Shown: one piece after another, positions 16,271-26,679 of the stretch
Layout of the letters: every line of letters starts with the position of its first letter
How positions within the stretch are numbered: position 1 is the first letter of the stretch
Source: an uncultured Bacteroidia bacterium
GTDB taxonomy: Bacteria; Bacteroidota; Bacteroidia; Bacteroidales; Prolixibacteraceae
Assembly (NCBI GenBank): GCA_903918045.1
Contig: CAIXCY010000130.1
Location: 1-47,144 of the forward strand
Length of the DNA stretch: 47,144 nucleotides
Direction of reading: 5' to 3'
Notes under the pieces: model-generated
What the model saw: the letters and a program-made list of their open reading frames with translations, nothing else
Databases searched by the model: none
Told to the model about the DNA's origin: nothing
Program-made: the position numbers and the translations under genes

Positions 16271-18954
16271 AGATCTTCGTTTTTTAGATGCTGGTTCAAA
16301 TTCTGAATCTTTACAGGTATTTTAATAATAAACTTAGCGCCTCCATTTACCCTGTTCTCGGCGATTATTACCCCCTCCTGTGCGGCTACAAATCCCTTTA
16401 CAATCGACAAACCCAAACCGGTTCCACCCGCTTTGGCATCCTTGCCCCTGTAAAACTTATCGAATACAAAATTCAATTCTGAGGGGTTAAAACCGGGCCC
16501 CCTATCCATCAAATGAATATTAAGCAAACCATTATCGTAAAATAGCTTAAGGCGTATCATGCTTCCTGCCGGGGCAATTTGAGTGGCATTCAGAATCAGA
16601 TTGTGTAAAACCTGTTCGATTAATCCAAAATCAATCAAAACAAGTGGCATATCGGCGGGAATAATGGCTGAAAATTTAAACGGCTTTAATTCCATTTGCA
16701 ATGTGTCGGCCACCGTATTGGTGAGATCATGGACATCACACCAATCGGGCCGCGGCGTTATATGGCCCGATTCAAGTCTCGACATATTAAGAAGATTCTC
16801 GATTAAACGGTTTAGCCGGATTGAGGCAATACTGATTTCGTTGTAAAGTTTTCGCCTGGTATCCTCCGGGTAGTTTTGGGATAACAGGGTATCCGAAGCC
16901 CCCAATATTGTAGCTACGGGAATCCTTAACTCATGTGAGATGGAATTAAAGAGCGTTTTATACAATTTCTCCGATTCACTCACTATGTAGGTGTTCTTGG
17001 CAGCATTGCGCAGAAATTCGCGCTCGTACTTGCCTGAGATCTGAGACAGACATGCCTCCCAGAATTGTTCCTCCCCCTGGGTAAAAACACCAGGCTGGTC
17101 AACGGCTATAACCCCCATATTCCCCTTATTCCCCGACATCGGATAAAAGGTATAGACATTAGAGGGTAAGGTATTTGTGTACTTTCCGGCTGGAATCGAA
17201 TTTTTAAATACCCAGTTTGCAACGCTATAATCATTTTCAGACAAGTTAATTACACCCCCCTGCTGAACCTGACTATCAAGCTGGTTTAAATCGGTTTTAA
17301 GTATGATCGCAGAGTCAATACTGAAATATTTCCGGACATATTTCATCGCAATTTGAGACACCTCCTCCATTCCCGATGCTGTATTCAGTTCTTTAGTAAG
17401 CTGATAAAGGGCATGGGTCCGTTCTTCTCTTACCCGAATTTTCTGCTCCTGTCGTCGCACCCTGGAGGTTAGAATTCCATTGAGCAATGCAATAATAAAA
17501 AACATGATGAGCATTAACAGATCCTCAGGTTTTCCAACATGAAGTGTAAACTGAGGGGGGATAAAGAAATAGTCCCAGATTAATGCACTAAGCGCGGCAG
17601 CTATAAATATCGGACCCGAGCCCAGGAAAATGGCAAGAATCGAGACCAAAAACAGCAAACCAAAGGATACAATCTGATAACCAATGAAGTCCCTTACAAG
17701 ATAACAGATCACAGAGGTGAGGAAAATCAACCCAACAACTGTCATGTATTCCCGCAATGAAGAGGTAAAAGAGGGGACGTAGAATCGTTCCCGGTATCGT
17801 CCTTTCGCCTGATTATCAGAACCAAGTATATAAACATCAATATTCCCGCTGTACCTGATCAGCCGGTTTACAAAATTGCCAAGTCTTAACATGGAAAGGA
17901 GATTCCGGACTCTTGGTTTACCTACGATAATATGACTGGCATTTTCCTTCTGCGCAAAGTCTACGATGGCGCTAACGATATCATTATTGGTAACAATCCG
18001 GAATTTAATACCCAGTTGTTTGGCCAGGTTAATATTTTTATTGAGCTGTTCGTCTTCCTTTATGCTTAGATGGTGGGCAGTTTCGACATAGACAGCCTGG
18101 ATATTGGCACCCATCGAATATGCAAGATTTTTTGCCCATCTCAGAAGCCGCATCGACTCTATTTTGTAATCTATTGCCACCAAAAGATGTAGCCCCGATT
18201 TCCATGGCCCCCTGATTTGCTTTTGCTGCATGTAGTCATGCAATTGTTTATCAACTCTTTCCGCAACAATACGAAGGGCCATTTCCCGCAAGGCCGTAAT
18301 ATTTCCCTTTCGGAAAAAGTTCATAATTGCTTCACGCGACCGTTCAGGTGCATAGACTTTCCCCTCAGATAGCCGTTGTAATAACTCGTCCGGACTTAGG
18401 TCAACAAGTTCAACCTCATCGGCGTTCTCGAAGATCTCATCGGGAATTGTTTCACGCACGGTTACCCCGGTAATCTGGGCAACGGTTTCCGAGCGGCTTT
18501 CAAGGTGTTGGACATTAACGGTAGTATAGACATTAATCCCGTTCTCCAAAAGCTCCTGCACATCCTGGAACCTTTTAAGATGCCGGCTTCCGGGAGCATT
18601 GGTATGAGCAAGTTCATCAACCAGAACAATCTGAGGATTTCGGATAATGATCGCATCCAGATCCATTTCCATCACAGCGGTTGATTTGTAATCATATCGA
18701 CTCCGCTCTATCACCTCAAGGCCTTCAACAAGAGCCTCTGTTTCTTTACGTTTATGGGTTTCGATATATCCGATAATGATATCGCATCCTTTCAACTTTT
18801 CTACCCTGGCGGCCTGCAACATCGTATAAGTTTTACCTACACCAGCGCACATGCCAAAGAAAATCTTCAGTTTTCCACGTTTACTCTTCTCCTCTTCATG
18901 AATAATTGAGGCCAAAAGTTCATCAGGATTCGGGCGATTATCGGAAAAGTCCAT
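16267..18954 (-). CDS. kdpD: KdpD sensor histidine kinase for potassium
   Basis: 895 residues, full length. The N-terminal KdpD domain has Walker A GMCAGVGKT (34-42) and Walker B QIVLVDELAHTNAPGSRHL. A universal-stress-like domain follows at about 255-370 (LHLLVAIDYK, HIIVGKPRVRN). Four membrane spans lie around 405-500, then a GAF-like segment at about 520-650. The kinase core has phospho-acceptor His674 in SHELRIPV, N-box NLILNATQIAP and G-boxes DRGPGF and GGTGLGLSIVKG. It senses potassium or osmotic state and phosphorylates KdpE. It begins three bases after the HAMP-protein gene stop and overlaps kdpE. The layout is that of canonical KdpD. Confidence 0.96.
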   Translation of the reverse strand: MDFSDNRPNPDELLASIIHEEEKSKRGKLKIFFGMCAGVGKTYTMLQAARVEKLKGCDIIIGYIETHKRKETEALVEGLEVIERSRYDYKSTAVMEMDLDAIIIRNPQIVLVDELAHTNAPGSRHLKRFQDVQELLENGINVYTTVNVQHLESRSETVAQITGVTVRETIPDEIFENADEVELVDLSPDELLQRLSEGKVYAPERSREAIMNFFRKGNITALREMALRIVAERVDKQLHDYMQQKQIRGPWKSGLHLLVAIDYKIESMRLLRWAKNLAYSMGANIQAVYVETAHHLSIKEDEQLNKNINLAKQLGIKFRIVTNNDIVSAIVDFAQKENASHIIVGKPRVRNLLSMLRLGNFVNRLIRYSGNIDVYILGSDNQAKGRYRERFYVPSFTSSLREYMTVVGLIFLTSVICYLVRDFIGYQIVSFGLLFLVSILAIFLGSGPIFIAAALSALIWDYFFIPPQFTLHVGKPEDLLMLIMFFIIALLNGILTSRVRRQEQKIRVREERTHALYQLTKELNTASGMEEVSQIAMKYVRKYFSIDSAIILKTDLNQLDSQVQQGGVINLSENDYSVANWVFKNSIPAGKYTNTLPSNVYTFYPMSGNKGNMGVIAVDQPGVFTQGEEQFWEACLSQISGKYEREFLRNAAKNTYIVSESEKLYKTLFNSISHELRIPVATILGASDTLLSQNYPEDTRRKLYNEISIASIRLNRLIENLLNMSRLESGHITPRPDWCDVHDLTNTVADTLQMELKPFKFSAIIPADMPLVLIDFGLIEQVLHNLILNATQIAPAGSMIRLKLFYDNGLLNIHLMDRGPGFNPSELNFVFDKFYRGKDAKAGGTGLGLSIVKGFVAAQEGVIIAENRVNGGAKFIIKIPVKIQNLNQHLKNEDL

Positions 18955-18957
18955 GAG

Positions 18958-19851
18958 TTATAATTTGGTTTCTAAATTAGCCATTAATTCCATAGCACGC
19001 TTCTCATATCCATGCATTTGTTCGAAAATCCTTTTCAACTCCTGCACCTGGCTTAGGCTGATCTCCCGCTCAAGTTCTGCCTTTAAATTCACCAATAAAT
19101 GGTGTTTGTTCTCATTGATGTTCTTTGCCATATCATTAAATACCAGTGATATATCATAGAATTCATCTTCCCCCTCAAAATTTAATCGCTGGTCATAATT
19201 CCCCGAACCAATCTCTTTGATCCCAGAGTACAATTTTGAGAACCGCTCATTAAAATAAGTAGCAAAATTGAAAGTAAAACTCAAAGTGATGATAAACAAC
19301 ACAGTACCTAGAATTGTGACATGTGTCAATCCTTTCTCAGCAGATTTTTTGATATCGTCAGCCTTCCTGAGAATTGCCTGCTCATTGATCTGCGAAAGTA
19401 ACATGGTTTGCTGGTAAAGCATGCGAAATTTGGTTTGCAGTGCAGTTGCCCGCTCTTTTGACAGAGGTGTTCTAAGGGATGTCATCAGTTCAGTAAGGTA
19501 TTCATTAAAGCCCGATTCAATCCCTGAAACGAGTTTATCCTCACCTGCCTCAGTAAGATTTTTTTTCTCGAGCTCTAGCGATTTTCCAAAAGAATTCGAT
19601 GTTAAGACGATAAGAGTTGAATCAGGATGAACTTCATTTAAAAAGGAACGGTTAATCTCCTGATCCATAATCGTTAATTCTTCACCCATGTCGCGGGCAA
19701 AAATTACCGAAAAATGATTCTCCTTCAGCAGGGCATCTGTTTTGACCGAAAGCCTGTTTAAATGGTAGGCCGACAAAATAGAGAGCCCTCCAATGATTAC
19801 AAAGAAAAATACCATTCCTAAAAAAAACCTTGTTCTGATTGAAATTTTCAT
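18958..19851 (-). CDS. Two-span HAMP-domain membrane protein in the kdp operon, function unknown
   Basis: 297 residues. Transmembrane segment 1 is at about 8-28 (RFFLGMVFFFVIIGGLSILS) and segment 2 at about 174-197 (THVTILGTVLFIITLSFTFN). Between them lies a mostly helical extracytoplasmic domain of about 145 residues, of the kind seen in four-helix-bundle sensors. After span 2 comes a HAMP domain (about 198-250, RFSKLYSGIKEIGSGNYDQR, FNDMAKNINENK) and a short coiled coil. No kinase, methyl-accepting or cyclase domain follows. It lies between kdpC (11-base gap) and kdpD (3-base gap), so it is an integral operon member. I infer a role in modulating KdpD or the pump; E. coli kdp has no such gene. 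Confidence 0.85.
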   Translation of the reverse strand: MKISIRTRFFLGMVFFFVIIGGLSILSAYHLNRLSVKTDALLKENHFSVIFARDMGEELTIMDQEINRSFLNEVHPDSTLIVLTSNSFGKSLELEKKNLTEAGEDKLVSGIESGFNEYLTELMTSLRTPLSKERATALQTKFRMLYQQTMLLSQINEQAILRKADDIKKSAEKGLTHVTILGTVLFIITLSFTFNFATYFNERFSKLYSGIKEIGSGNYDQRLNFEGEDEFYDISLVFNDMAKNINENKHHLLVNLKAELEREISLSQVQELKRIFEQMHGYEKRAMELMANLETKL

Positions 19852-19862
19852 AATAAATAAAA

Positions 19863-20456
19863 TTAGTTAAAATGTGAATATTGTCCGTAATTTTGATCCA
19901 GTTCCAGATTCATAAGAAGCACATTGACACAGCCGTCACCCAATAAACCAAACTGTGGATAACAGACCGATGAACTGATATATTTTTTGAGATTTATTTT
20001 CTCGGCTCCACTTAATTTTCGGGCACTTGCGATACGATCAAGCTGCAAATAAGCCGCTTCCGGTGAAATATGCGGATCAAGACCACTGGCAGAAGCGAAT
20101 ACCATTTCCGAAGGAATTGCAGAATTTGCATCCAGGTGGTTAAACACCGCAAATTGTTTTCTTAATGAATCGACAGAATGTTTCAACTTATCATTTGTCA
20201 ATCCTAAATTTGATCCCCCCGATGGTAATGGATTATAAGAAACGGCTGAGGGGCGTGAAGAGAAATAGATCAGACCGTCAAATTTTTGGCCGATCAATTC
20301 GCTTCCAATTATTTTATTGTTCTTTACAATTAAACTGCCATTTGCCTTTGCAGGAAAGGTTAGCTGGGCAATTCCAGTAACAATAAGCGGATAGGCGATC
20401 CCCGTCAAAACTGTGAAAAACAAAAATATTTTAAGTGATGTATATAAAGTTTTCAT
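19863..20456 (-). CDS. kdpC: Potassium-transporting ATPase subunit KdpC
   Basis: 197 residues. One N-terminal membrane span (FLFFTVLTGIAYPLIVTGIA) is followed by a periplasmic/soluble domain with the family landmarks GSELIGQ, YFSSRPSAVSYNPLPSGGSN, and ASGLDPHISPEAAYLQ near the C-terminus. KdpC stabilises the KdpFABC complex and aids potassium access. The gene starts 10 bases after kdpB stops. Length is normal. Confidence 0.95.
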   Translation of the reverse strand: MKTLYTSLKIFLFFTVLTGIAYPLIVTGIAQLTFPAKANGSLIVKNNKIIGSELIGQKFDGLIYFSSRPSAVSYNPLPSGGSNLGLTNDKLKHSVDSLRKQFAVFNHLDANSAIPSEMVFASASGLDPHISPEAAYLQLDRIASARKLSGAEKINLKKYISSSVCYPQFGLLGDGCVNVLLMNLELDQNYGQYSHFN

Positions 20457-20466
20457 GGTTACAGAT

Positions 20467-22545
20467 TTACATATTTATAAGGATATCAATAAGTTTAATT
20501 CCGATGAAAGGGGCGATAATCCCTCCAAACCCATAAATCAAAAGGTTGCTTGACAATGCAACATTGGCCGAAACAGGTTTGTAGCGAACACCTTTTAATG
20601 CCAGGGGAATAAGCAATACAATAATAAGCGCATTGAATATTACAGCGCTTAAAATAGCGCTCTGAGGTGAGCCCAGCTTCATGATATTCAAGGCAGAGAG
20701 GGGACCTATTCCGTTCTTTCCCGCATAAAGGGAAAGGGCGATTGCCGGGACGATTGCAAAATACTTTGCCACATCGTTGGCAATGCTAAAGGTGGTGAGG
20801 GCGCCTCTGGTCATCAGTAATTGCTTACCAACCTCGACGACTTCAATAAGTTTGGTGGGATTGCTGTCCAGGTCAACCATGTTGCCCGCTTCGCGTGCAG
20901 CCTGTGTGCCGGTGTTCATCGCGATGCCAATATCTGCCTGAGCCAATGCCGGGGCGTCGTTTGTCCCATCTCCGATCATCCCTACCAGATGACCTTTAGC
21001 CTGCTCTTCACGAATACGTCGCAATTTATCTTCCGGGGTTGCCTCTGCCATAAAATCATCAACACCTGCTTCTGCCGCAATGGCAGCCGCTGTGAGATGG
21101 TTATCCCCGGTTATCATAACAGTTTTAATCCCCATCTTGCGAAGTTCGGCAAAACGTTGCTTAATACCCCCTTTGACAATGTCTTTTAGGTGAACCACAC
21201 CCAGAACCCTGTTATCCTCGGCTACAACCAATGGTGTTGCCCCCTGGCGTGCCAGGTCGGATACAATATCGTGCGTTTCCTGCGTATAAAACCCGTTGTT
21301 GTTATGGATAAATGATCTGATTGCCTCTGAAGAGCCTTTTCGGATCTGATGAACTCTATTATCGGAAGATTTAAAATCGACACCACTCATTTTCGATTGA
21401 GCTGTGAAGGGGATGAATTTTGCATTTAACTGATTAACCGCACGACCACGTATATTGAATTTCTCCTTAGCCAGGACTACGATTGAACGTCCTTCGGGTG
21501 TCTCATCGGATAAGGATGAAAGTTGAGCGGCACTTGCGAGCTCCTCAACAGTCACCCCCTCAACCGGAATAAAATTTGTCGCCATCCGGTTACCCAATGT
21601 AATTGTCCCTGTCTTGTCAAGCAGCAAAACATCGACATCTCCTGCCGCTTCGATAGCCCGTCCGCTGGTTGCAATCACGTTACGCTGCAAAAGACGGTCC
21701 ATACCACTGATTCCGATAGCGCTCAGCAACCCTCCTATTGTGGTTGGAATTAAGCAGACGAGTAAAGCGATCAAAACAGGTAAGGTTAGATTTTCTGATT
21801 GTGGTAATCCAGATGCAGTCAGTGAATAACTAAAGAATGCCGGAAGTGTGGCCACAGCCAATAAAAAAACAATTGTCAAACCCGAAATTAAAATTGAAAG
21901 GGCAATTTCATTGGGTGTTTTTTGCCTTTTTGCCCCCTCAACAAGGGCTATCATCCGATCAATAAATGTATTCCCAGGCTCAGAGGTGATGCAGATGAAA
22001 ATCTTGTCACTGATCACCTTTGTACCGCCGGTTACCGCTGAACGGTCTCCGCCGCTTTCGCGGATGACAGGCGCCGATTCACCCGTTATGGCAGATTCGT
22101 CTACACTGGCAATCCCCTCAATTACCTCACCATCAGATGGAATAACGTCTCCTGCTTCACAAATAACGACATCTCCCTTCTTAAGTTCTGTTGCATTGAC
22201 TAAAACTTCGAGTTTTCCGGCAAGCTTTCGGGCAATGGTTTGGGTGCGGTTTTTTCGCAAACTGTCAGCCTGGGCTTTTCCTCTCCCTTCAGCAATGGCT
22301 TCTGAGAAATTGGCAAACAACACCGTAAACCACAACCAGATCGCAATATTCAGGTTAAAGACTGAGAATTCTCCATTAAAAATTCCGGTAAAGACAATGA
22401 TTGTGGTCAGCAGTGACCCGATCGCAACAATAAAGATGACCGGATTTTTTATCAGCAAGGCAGGATTTAATTTTACGAAACTATCTTTTATTGCCTGAAT
22501 AGCCAACTTGCTGTTAAACAGACTAATATTTTGTTTAGCGCTCAT
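20467..22545 (-). CDS. kdpB: Potassium-transporting ATPase ATP-binding subunit KdpB
   Basis: 692 residues, a P-type ATPase. The phosphorylated Asp310 lies in [11 protein letters not shown]. The TGES actuator motif is at 154-157 (its Ser is the inhibitory phosphorylation site in E. coli KdpB). The nucleotide-binding region contains KMSGVDF and RKGSSEA, and the hinge [40 protein letters not shown] forms the membrane segment coupling to KdpA. It hydrolyses ATP to drive potassium import through KdpA. kdpA ends 11 bases before and kdpC begins 10 bases after. Confidence 0.97.
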   Translation of the reverse strand: MSAKQNISLFNSKLAIQAIKDSFVKLNPALLIKNPVIFIVAIGSLLTTIIVFTGIFNGEFSVFNLNIAIWLWFTVLFANFSEAIAEGRGKAQADSLRKNRTQTIARKLAGKLEVLVNATELKKGDVVICEAGDVIPSDGEVIEGIASVDESAITGESAPVIRESGGDRSAVTGGTKVISDKIFICITSEPGNTFIDRMIALVEGAKRQKTPNEIALSILISGLTIVFLLAVATLPAFFSYSLTASGLPQSENLTLPVLIALLVCLIPTTIGGLLSAIGISGMDRLLQRNVIATSGRAIEAAGDVDVLLLDKTGTITLGNRMATNFIPVEGVTVEELASAAQLSSLSDETPEGRSIVVLAKEKFNIRGRAVNQLNAKFIPFTAQSKMSGVDFKSSDNRVHQIRKGSSEAIRSFIHNNNGFYTQETHDIVSDLARQGATPLVVAEDNRVLGVVHLKDIVKGGIKQRFAELRKMGIKTVMITGDNHLTAAAIAAEAGVDDFMAEATPEDKLRRIREEQAKGHLVGMIGDGTNDAPALAQADIGIAMNTGTQAAREAGNMVDLDSNPTKLIEVVEVGKQLLMTRGALTTFSIANDVAKYFAIVPAIALSLYAGKNGIGPLSALNIMKLGSPQSAILSAVIFNALIIVLLIPLALKGVRYKPVSANVALSSNLLIYGFGGIIAPFIGIKLIDILINM

Positions 22546-22556
22546 TTTATAAAGAA

Positions 22557-24248
22557 TTAAAAGGTGATTCCATTATTCATTAGCAAATGTTCGACAATGG
22601 GTCCCAGCGATAAAGCAGGAAAATGGGTTAATCCACCGACAATCAGGATTACAGCAATAAGTAAACCGATAAATAACCAGTTGTCTGTTTGAAAAGTACC
22701 GGCAGAAGTGGGGGTTATATTTTTCTTTGCCATGCTTCCGGCAATGGCCATCACTGGTAAAATAATTCCAAAACGACCGATAAGCATACCAATTCCAATG
22801 GTCAGGTTGTAAAATACCGTATTGGCATTTAGTCCTGCAAAGGCGCTTCCGTTATTCCCGGCTGCCGAGGCATAGGCATAAAGAATTTCAGAAAGACCAT
22901 GCGGACCACTGTTATTCAGACTTGTGAGCCCCGGACTACATACAGAGGCCCATGCTGCGAACAGCAGGATTACAACATTGGGAGCAAGAACCGCGATGAT
23001 TGCCATTTGCACCTCGAACTTCTGAATCTTCTTCCCCAGGTATTCGGGGGTCCGACCGACCATCAACCCTGCAATAAATACAGTTACAATGATAAAGATC
23101 ACCATTCCATACAATCCGGCACCTACGCCACCGAAAATGATCTCCCCCAGCATAAGATTAATCATAGCCACCATTCCTGCAAGGGGCGACAAACTATCAT
23201 GCATGGCATTGACAGAACCGTTAGATGCAGCGGAGGTAGCTGTTGCCCATAAAACGCTGTTTGTTATTCCGAAACGAGTCTCCTTCCCCTCCATCAAATG
23301 AAGATTGCCAAAAATTGGATTGGTTGAGTATTCGGCATAGAGCGATATCGTTAACCCAATGACAAGCAAAATTAACATCGCCTTAAATATTGTCCACCCT
23401 TGTCGTGTCGACCCAACCATCTTACCGTAGGTGAAAGTTAAGGCGGCAGGGATAAGGAGCAAAGCCAGCATTTCAAGAAAATTGCTGAACGGAGTCGGAT
23501 TTTCAAAAGGGTGGGCGCTATTGGCATTAAAAAAGCCCCCGCCATTTGTCCCCAACTGCTTTATAGCTATCTGTGATGCTGCCGGTCCCATCGGGATTAC
23601 CTGAGACACACCCTGGAGCGTTTGGGCCGTATCGTATGTTTTGAAGTTCTGCACTACCCCCTGACCCACCAGAACAACCGCAAATAGGATCGAGAGCGGG
23701 AGAAGTACATAGAGTGTCGACCTTGTAAGATCTGTCCAGAAATTGCCCAGCTTATTCGTTGTTTTTCGGGCAAGACCTCTGATCAGCGCCAGTAGTACGG
23801 CTATACCAGTGGCTGCACTGACAAAATTCTGAACCGTAAGACCAATCATCTGAACAAAATAGCTGAGCGTCGTTTCACCGGAATAGCCTTGCCAGTTTGT
23901 ATTGGTCATAAAACTGACTGCCGTGTTAAATGCAGAATGCCATGATACATTGGGTAGGTTAGCCGGGTTAAGAGGTAATTGCGCCTGAAATAGCTGAATG
24001 AAAAACACAAAAATAAATCCGATAAAATTAAAAGTCAGCATATTAAAGGTATATGACTTCCAGTTAGTCTCTTCATCGGGATCTATCCCGGAAAATTTAT
24101 AAGTCAATTTTTCAAGCCAACCAAACAGCGGAGACATTAGATGCTTGCTTCCTGTGAATACTTTGAACATGAAATTGCCCAATATGGGTGTAAGCCCAAT
24201 CAATACGGCAAAGAATAATATAATTTGAATAAAATCCTGGGTTGTCAT
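22557..24248 (-). CDS. kdpA: Potassium-transporting ATPase channel-like subunit KdpA
   Basis: 563 residues with about ten membrane spans. All four selectivity-filter-type segments can be seen: [47 protein letters not shown] and [15 protein letters not shown]. KdpA is the potassium-selective, SKT-superfamily subunit of KdpFABC. The start ATG at 24246-24248 lies two bases after the kdpF stop. Nothing is missing compared with characterised KdpA proteins. Confidence 0.97.
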   Translation of the reverse strand: MTTQDFIQIILFFAVLIGLTPILGNFMFKVFTGSKHLMSPLFGWLEKLTYKFSGIDPDEETNWKSYTFNMLTFNFIGFIFVFFIQLFQAQLPLNPANLPNVSWHSAFNTAVSFMTNTNWQGYSGETTLSYFVQMIGLTVQNFVSAATGIAVLLALIRGLARKTTNKLGNFWTDLTRSTLYVLLPLSILFAVVLVGQGVVQNFKTYDTAQTLQGVSQVIPMGPAASQIAIKQLGTNGGGFFNANSAHPFENPTPFSNFLEMLALLLIPAALTFTYGKMVGSTRQGWTIFKAMLILLVIGLTISLYAEYSTNPIFGNLHLMEGKETRFGITNSVLWATATSAASNGSVNAMHDSLSPLAGMVAMINLMLGEIIFGGVGAGLYGMVIFIIVTVFIAGLMVGRTPEYLGKKIQKFEVQMAIIAVLAPNVVILLFAAWASVCSPGLTSLNNSGPHGLSEILYAYASAAGNNGSAFAGLNANTVFYNLTIGIGMLIGRFGIILPVMAIAGSMAKKNITPTSAGTFQTDNWLFIGLLIAVILIVGGLTHFPALSLGPIVEHLLMNNGITF

Positions 24249-24250
24249 GG

Positions 24251-24388
24251 TTAGAATTTTTCAGGTTTAATAAGTGAATAGATCAGATATCCAAGGATTA
24301 AGATTCCAATTATTGCCCCGATTAGATACCCGGAAAGATTTTCGGAATGAAGGGGACCTGCCAAATTCAGAAAAATTATAGTTTTCAT
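24251..24388 (-). CDS. kdpF: Potassium-transporting ATPase subunit KdpF
   Basis: A 45-codon frame easily missed because of its size. The product begins [20 protein letters not shown] and continues with one membrane span ([20 protein letters not shown]) ending KPEKF. The short hydrophobic helix followed by a Lys-Pro-Glu-Lys-Phe end is characteristic of KdpF, which caps and stabilises the KdpABC complex. It lies two bases upstream of kdpA on the same strand, the standard gene order. The N-terminal 18 residues are longer than in E. coli KdpF, so translation could start elsewhere, but no later Met exists in the frame. Confidence 0.88.
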   Translation of the reverse strand: MKTIIFLNLAGPLHSENLSGYLIGAIIGILILGYLIYSLIKPEKF

Positions 24389-24410
24389 AATGAATGATTT
24401 GAATACAATC

Positions 24411-24446
24411 CAAAAGTACACGTGAATCTATTTGGGTTTTATAAGG
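24411..24446 (-). promoter_or_regulatory. Probable kdp promoter
   Basis: On the minus strand TACTTTTG (24418-24411) matches the Bacteroidetes -7 consensus TAnnTTTG exactly, 23 bases before the kdpF start codon. No TTG occurs at the proper -33 spacing; instead CCTTATAAAA (24446-24437) occupies that place, as expected for an activator-dependent promoter. The same CCTTATAAAA occurs upstream of the potassium permease (26689-26680). Confidence 0.5.
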
Positions 24447-24460
24447 ATTGTCCTGTAGAA

Positions 24461-24479
24461 TATAAATAATTTATAAAGA
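24461..24479 (-). promoter_or_regulatory. Candidate KdpE box of the kdp operon
   Basis: Plus-strand TATAAATAATTTATAAAGA consists of two TATAAA half-sites with an 11-base period. It is 17 of 19 identical to the sequence at 26715-26733 before the potassium permease. OmpR-family regulators bind direct repeats about one helical turn apart, and kdpE is in this operon. It lies 73 bases before the kdpF start codon, upstream of the promoter. Confidence 0.55.
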
Positions 24480-24491
24480 ATAAAATCTTAT

Positions 24492-24523
24492 AAAAAAAGG
24501 TCAGCGCCTATTTTGCACTAACC
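24492..24523 (-). terminator. Rho-independent terminator of the KimA-like permease gene
   Basis: Read on the minus strand, GGTTAGTGC (24523-24515) pairs with GCGCTGACC (24507-24499) using two G-U pairs, around a 7-base loop, followed directly by seven T residues (24498-24492). It lies 71 bases after the permease stop codon and before the kdp promoter. On the plus strand the same stem has two mismatches, so the orientation is clear. Confidence 0.8.
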
Positions 24524-24593
24524 TTTTTTATATTGATTTTAACTTTACCACATAGGAAAGTGTCTGTTAAAATTTCAGGATACCGTTTGCCGC

Positions 24594-26606
24594 TTAATCC
24601 ACCTTAATCGGGAATATCACGATCGGAATGCCGAATTTAAAGAACCGCTTCTGAATCGAGAAAATGGTATGGTTATGAAGTAATTGCGACATAATAAAGG
24701 TCTTGGAGAAGACCATCTGACCGCCAAAAAAGGTCGGATTGGGAAGCAATGGCATGATTTTTTTTACCATTTTGTAGACCTCTTCAACGGGATCAGTCCC
24801 GATGGTCCAGATGCTTTTACCGTAAAATCCAAATTGATTGGCAATATTCACATATTTCCGTCCATCTTCCCTGACTGAATCTTTAAAATGGTCAAGTTCA
24901 TCCGAACCTCTGTAGATTTTTGAATTTACGATCCCCACCCGAACGAAAATGAAGTTCTGGTAGATTCCCTTAAAACTCTCATTGACTCTTAAAAAGGTGT
25001 GAAGCCCTGTGCCGCCAAACCCTTTAACTAAAATAATTGCTGTTTTTGCTTCGGGGTTATATTGAACGACAGGTGCAACCTTTTGCTGGTCAAGAAAAGG
25101 GACCTGATCAAGGGCAGAATGAAGATCTGAAATCGCTTTTTGACGAACTTTCATAAAGCGAACCGTGGTTTTAAAATAATGGCGTTTTATTCGGATTGCC
25201 AAAACAATAAATAAACCGGTAATAACAAGTGTGATCCAGCCACCCTCCGTGAATTTGATAATTGTCACAGAGACAAGGATAAATGAAGTTAAAATAAAGC
25301 CAATTCCATTGACCGCAAGTTTTCTCCGCCAATGATCCAGTCTGACCCGCTCGATCCACCAGTGCCGAACCATCCCGAGTTGAGAAATCGAAAAGGTGAT
25401 AAAAACATTGATACTATAAAGAACGATCATAAACGCAACTGAGCCTCTTGATAATGCCATCAGAATAACTGCCGAAATACCCATAATTAATACCCCATTC
25501 ATCGTAACGAGACGGTCGCTAAGCGAGGCATATTTTTTTGGAAACCAGCGATCCAGCGCCATATTGGCCATAATCCTCGGACCATCAATAAATCCTGTTT
25601 GTGCAGCGACAAACAATAATGCAGCTTCCGAAAACAGTGTAACGCCAATAAAACTTTTCGACCAGAAAGGGGCCCAGCCAGCGGTTACACTATCAAAAAG
25701 TACCGCATTAAGTGTTTTTGTATCACTTACATGAACATTGTATAAGGCATAGGCAATCATTAGTCCGAGTACAAGAAATGACAATGAAACAGCCATCAAC
25801 ACCATCGTTCTGCGCGCAGTCTTGACTCTAGGTTCACGGAGGATTGGCATGCCATTACTAACGGCCTCAATCCCTGTAAAAGTTCCGGCCCCCATGCTGT
25901 AGGCTTTGAGAATCAGAAACAAGGTTCCCAACCGGCCGACCTCCATAACAGAGGAGTGGACCTGATTGGATGTTTCGCTAAATACCATCTCAAAATTGCC
26001 TGCCTTTAAAGCGATTGCATAAATAATTATAAAAACGTGCATTATTATAAACACCACGAAAATCGGAGTAAGCGATACAACTGATTCCTTGACCCCGCGC
26101 AGATTCAGTAAAATAAGGAGAAGAACGCCGCCAAGCGCTACGCTTAATTTAAACATCTGCACAGATTCCGGCAGAAAACTGAACAGCGCCTCTGAACCAC
26201 TCGACACCGAAATCGTTATCGTAAGAACATAATCGATGATCAGCGCACAACCCGAAACCATACCTATCGTTGGTGACAAAAGCTTACTGCCAACCAGATA
26301 TCCTCCGCCACCATGAGGGAAAAGCTTAATTATCTGGCTGTAGCTTGAGCTTATAATAAAAATGGTGAAGACAGTACCCAACGCAACAAAGATTGCGAGC
26401 ATGGGATGACCTGAAAGGTTTCGGAATGCCTCTTCGGGGCCATAACAGGAAGATGAGATACCGTCGGCCCCAAGACCAATCCAGGCAAAGAAAGCGACTA
26501 ACGAAAGTTTATGAAATATCGATTTATCCTGAAGGGTCTTGGCTTTGCCAATGAAGATGTTCTTTAATTTCCCGGCAATCTGTGACCCGTCTATATTTTC
26601 ACCCAT
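24594..26606 (-). CDS. KimA-like potassium permease (APC superfamily)
   Basis: 670 residues with about twelve membrane spans up to residue 470, then a cytosolic C-terminal domain of about 190 residues. The diagnostic opening FAWIGLGADGISSSCYGPEE matches the KimA/YdaO group, whose B. subtilis member is a high-affinity proton-coupled potassium importer inhibited by c-di-AMP. Further conserved pieces are HGGGGYLVGSKLLSP, ALIIDYVLTITISVSSGSEA and GTFTGIEAVSNGMP. Generic annotation would be amino-acid permease. The kdp operon lies immediately downstream and shares an upstream motif with it, which supports potassium as substrate. The permease has its own terminator, so it is a separate unit. No c-di-AMP riboswitch is visible upstream. 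Confidence 0.85.
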   Translation of the reverse strand: MGENIDGSQIAGKLKNIFIGKAKTLQDKSIFHKLSLVAFFAWIGLGADGISSSCYGPEEAFRNLSGHPMLAIFVALGTVFTIFIISSSYSQIIKLFPHGGGGYLVGSKLLSPTIGMVSGCALIIDYVLTITISVSSGSEALFSFLPESVQMFKLSVALGGVLLLILLNLRGVKESVVSLTPIFVVFIIMHVFIIIYAIALKAGNFEMVFSETSNQVHSSVMEVGRLGTLFLILKAYSMGAGTFTGIEAVSNGMPILREPRVKTARRTMVLMAVSLSFLVLGLMIAYALYNVHVSDTKTLNAVLFDSVTAGWAPFWSKSFIGVTLFSEAALLFVAAQTGFIDGPRIMANMALDRWFPKKYASLSDRLVTMNGVLIMGISAVILMALSRGSVAFMIVLYSINVFITFSISQLGMVRHWWIERVRLDHWRRKLAVNGIGFILTSFILVSVTIIKFTEGGWITLVITGLFIVLAIRIKRHYFKTTVRFMKVRQKAISDLHSALDQVPFLDQQKVAPVVQYNPEAKTAIILVKGFGGTGLHTFLRVNESFKGIYQNFIFVRVGIVNSKIYRGSDELDHFKDSVREDGRKYVNIANQFGFYGKSIWTIGTDPVEEVYKMVKKIMPLLPNPTFFGGQMVFSKTFIMSQLLHNHTIFSIQKRFFKFGIPIVIFPIKVD

Positions 26607-26679
26607 AAATTTAATGCATTAAGAATTTAATTTCGCTTCCCTTTTTCTGGTTTTTCTGACTGCGTAAAGGAACTCACGA

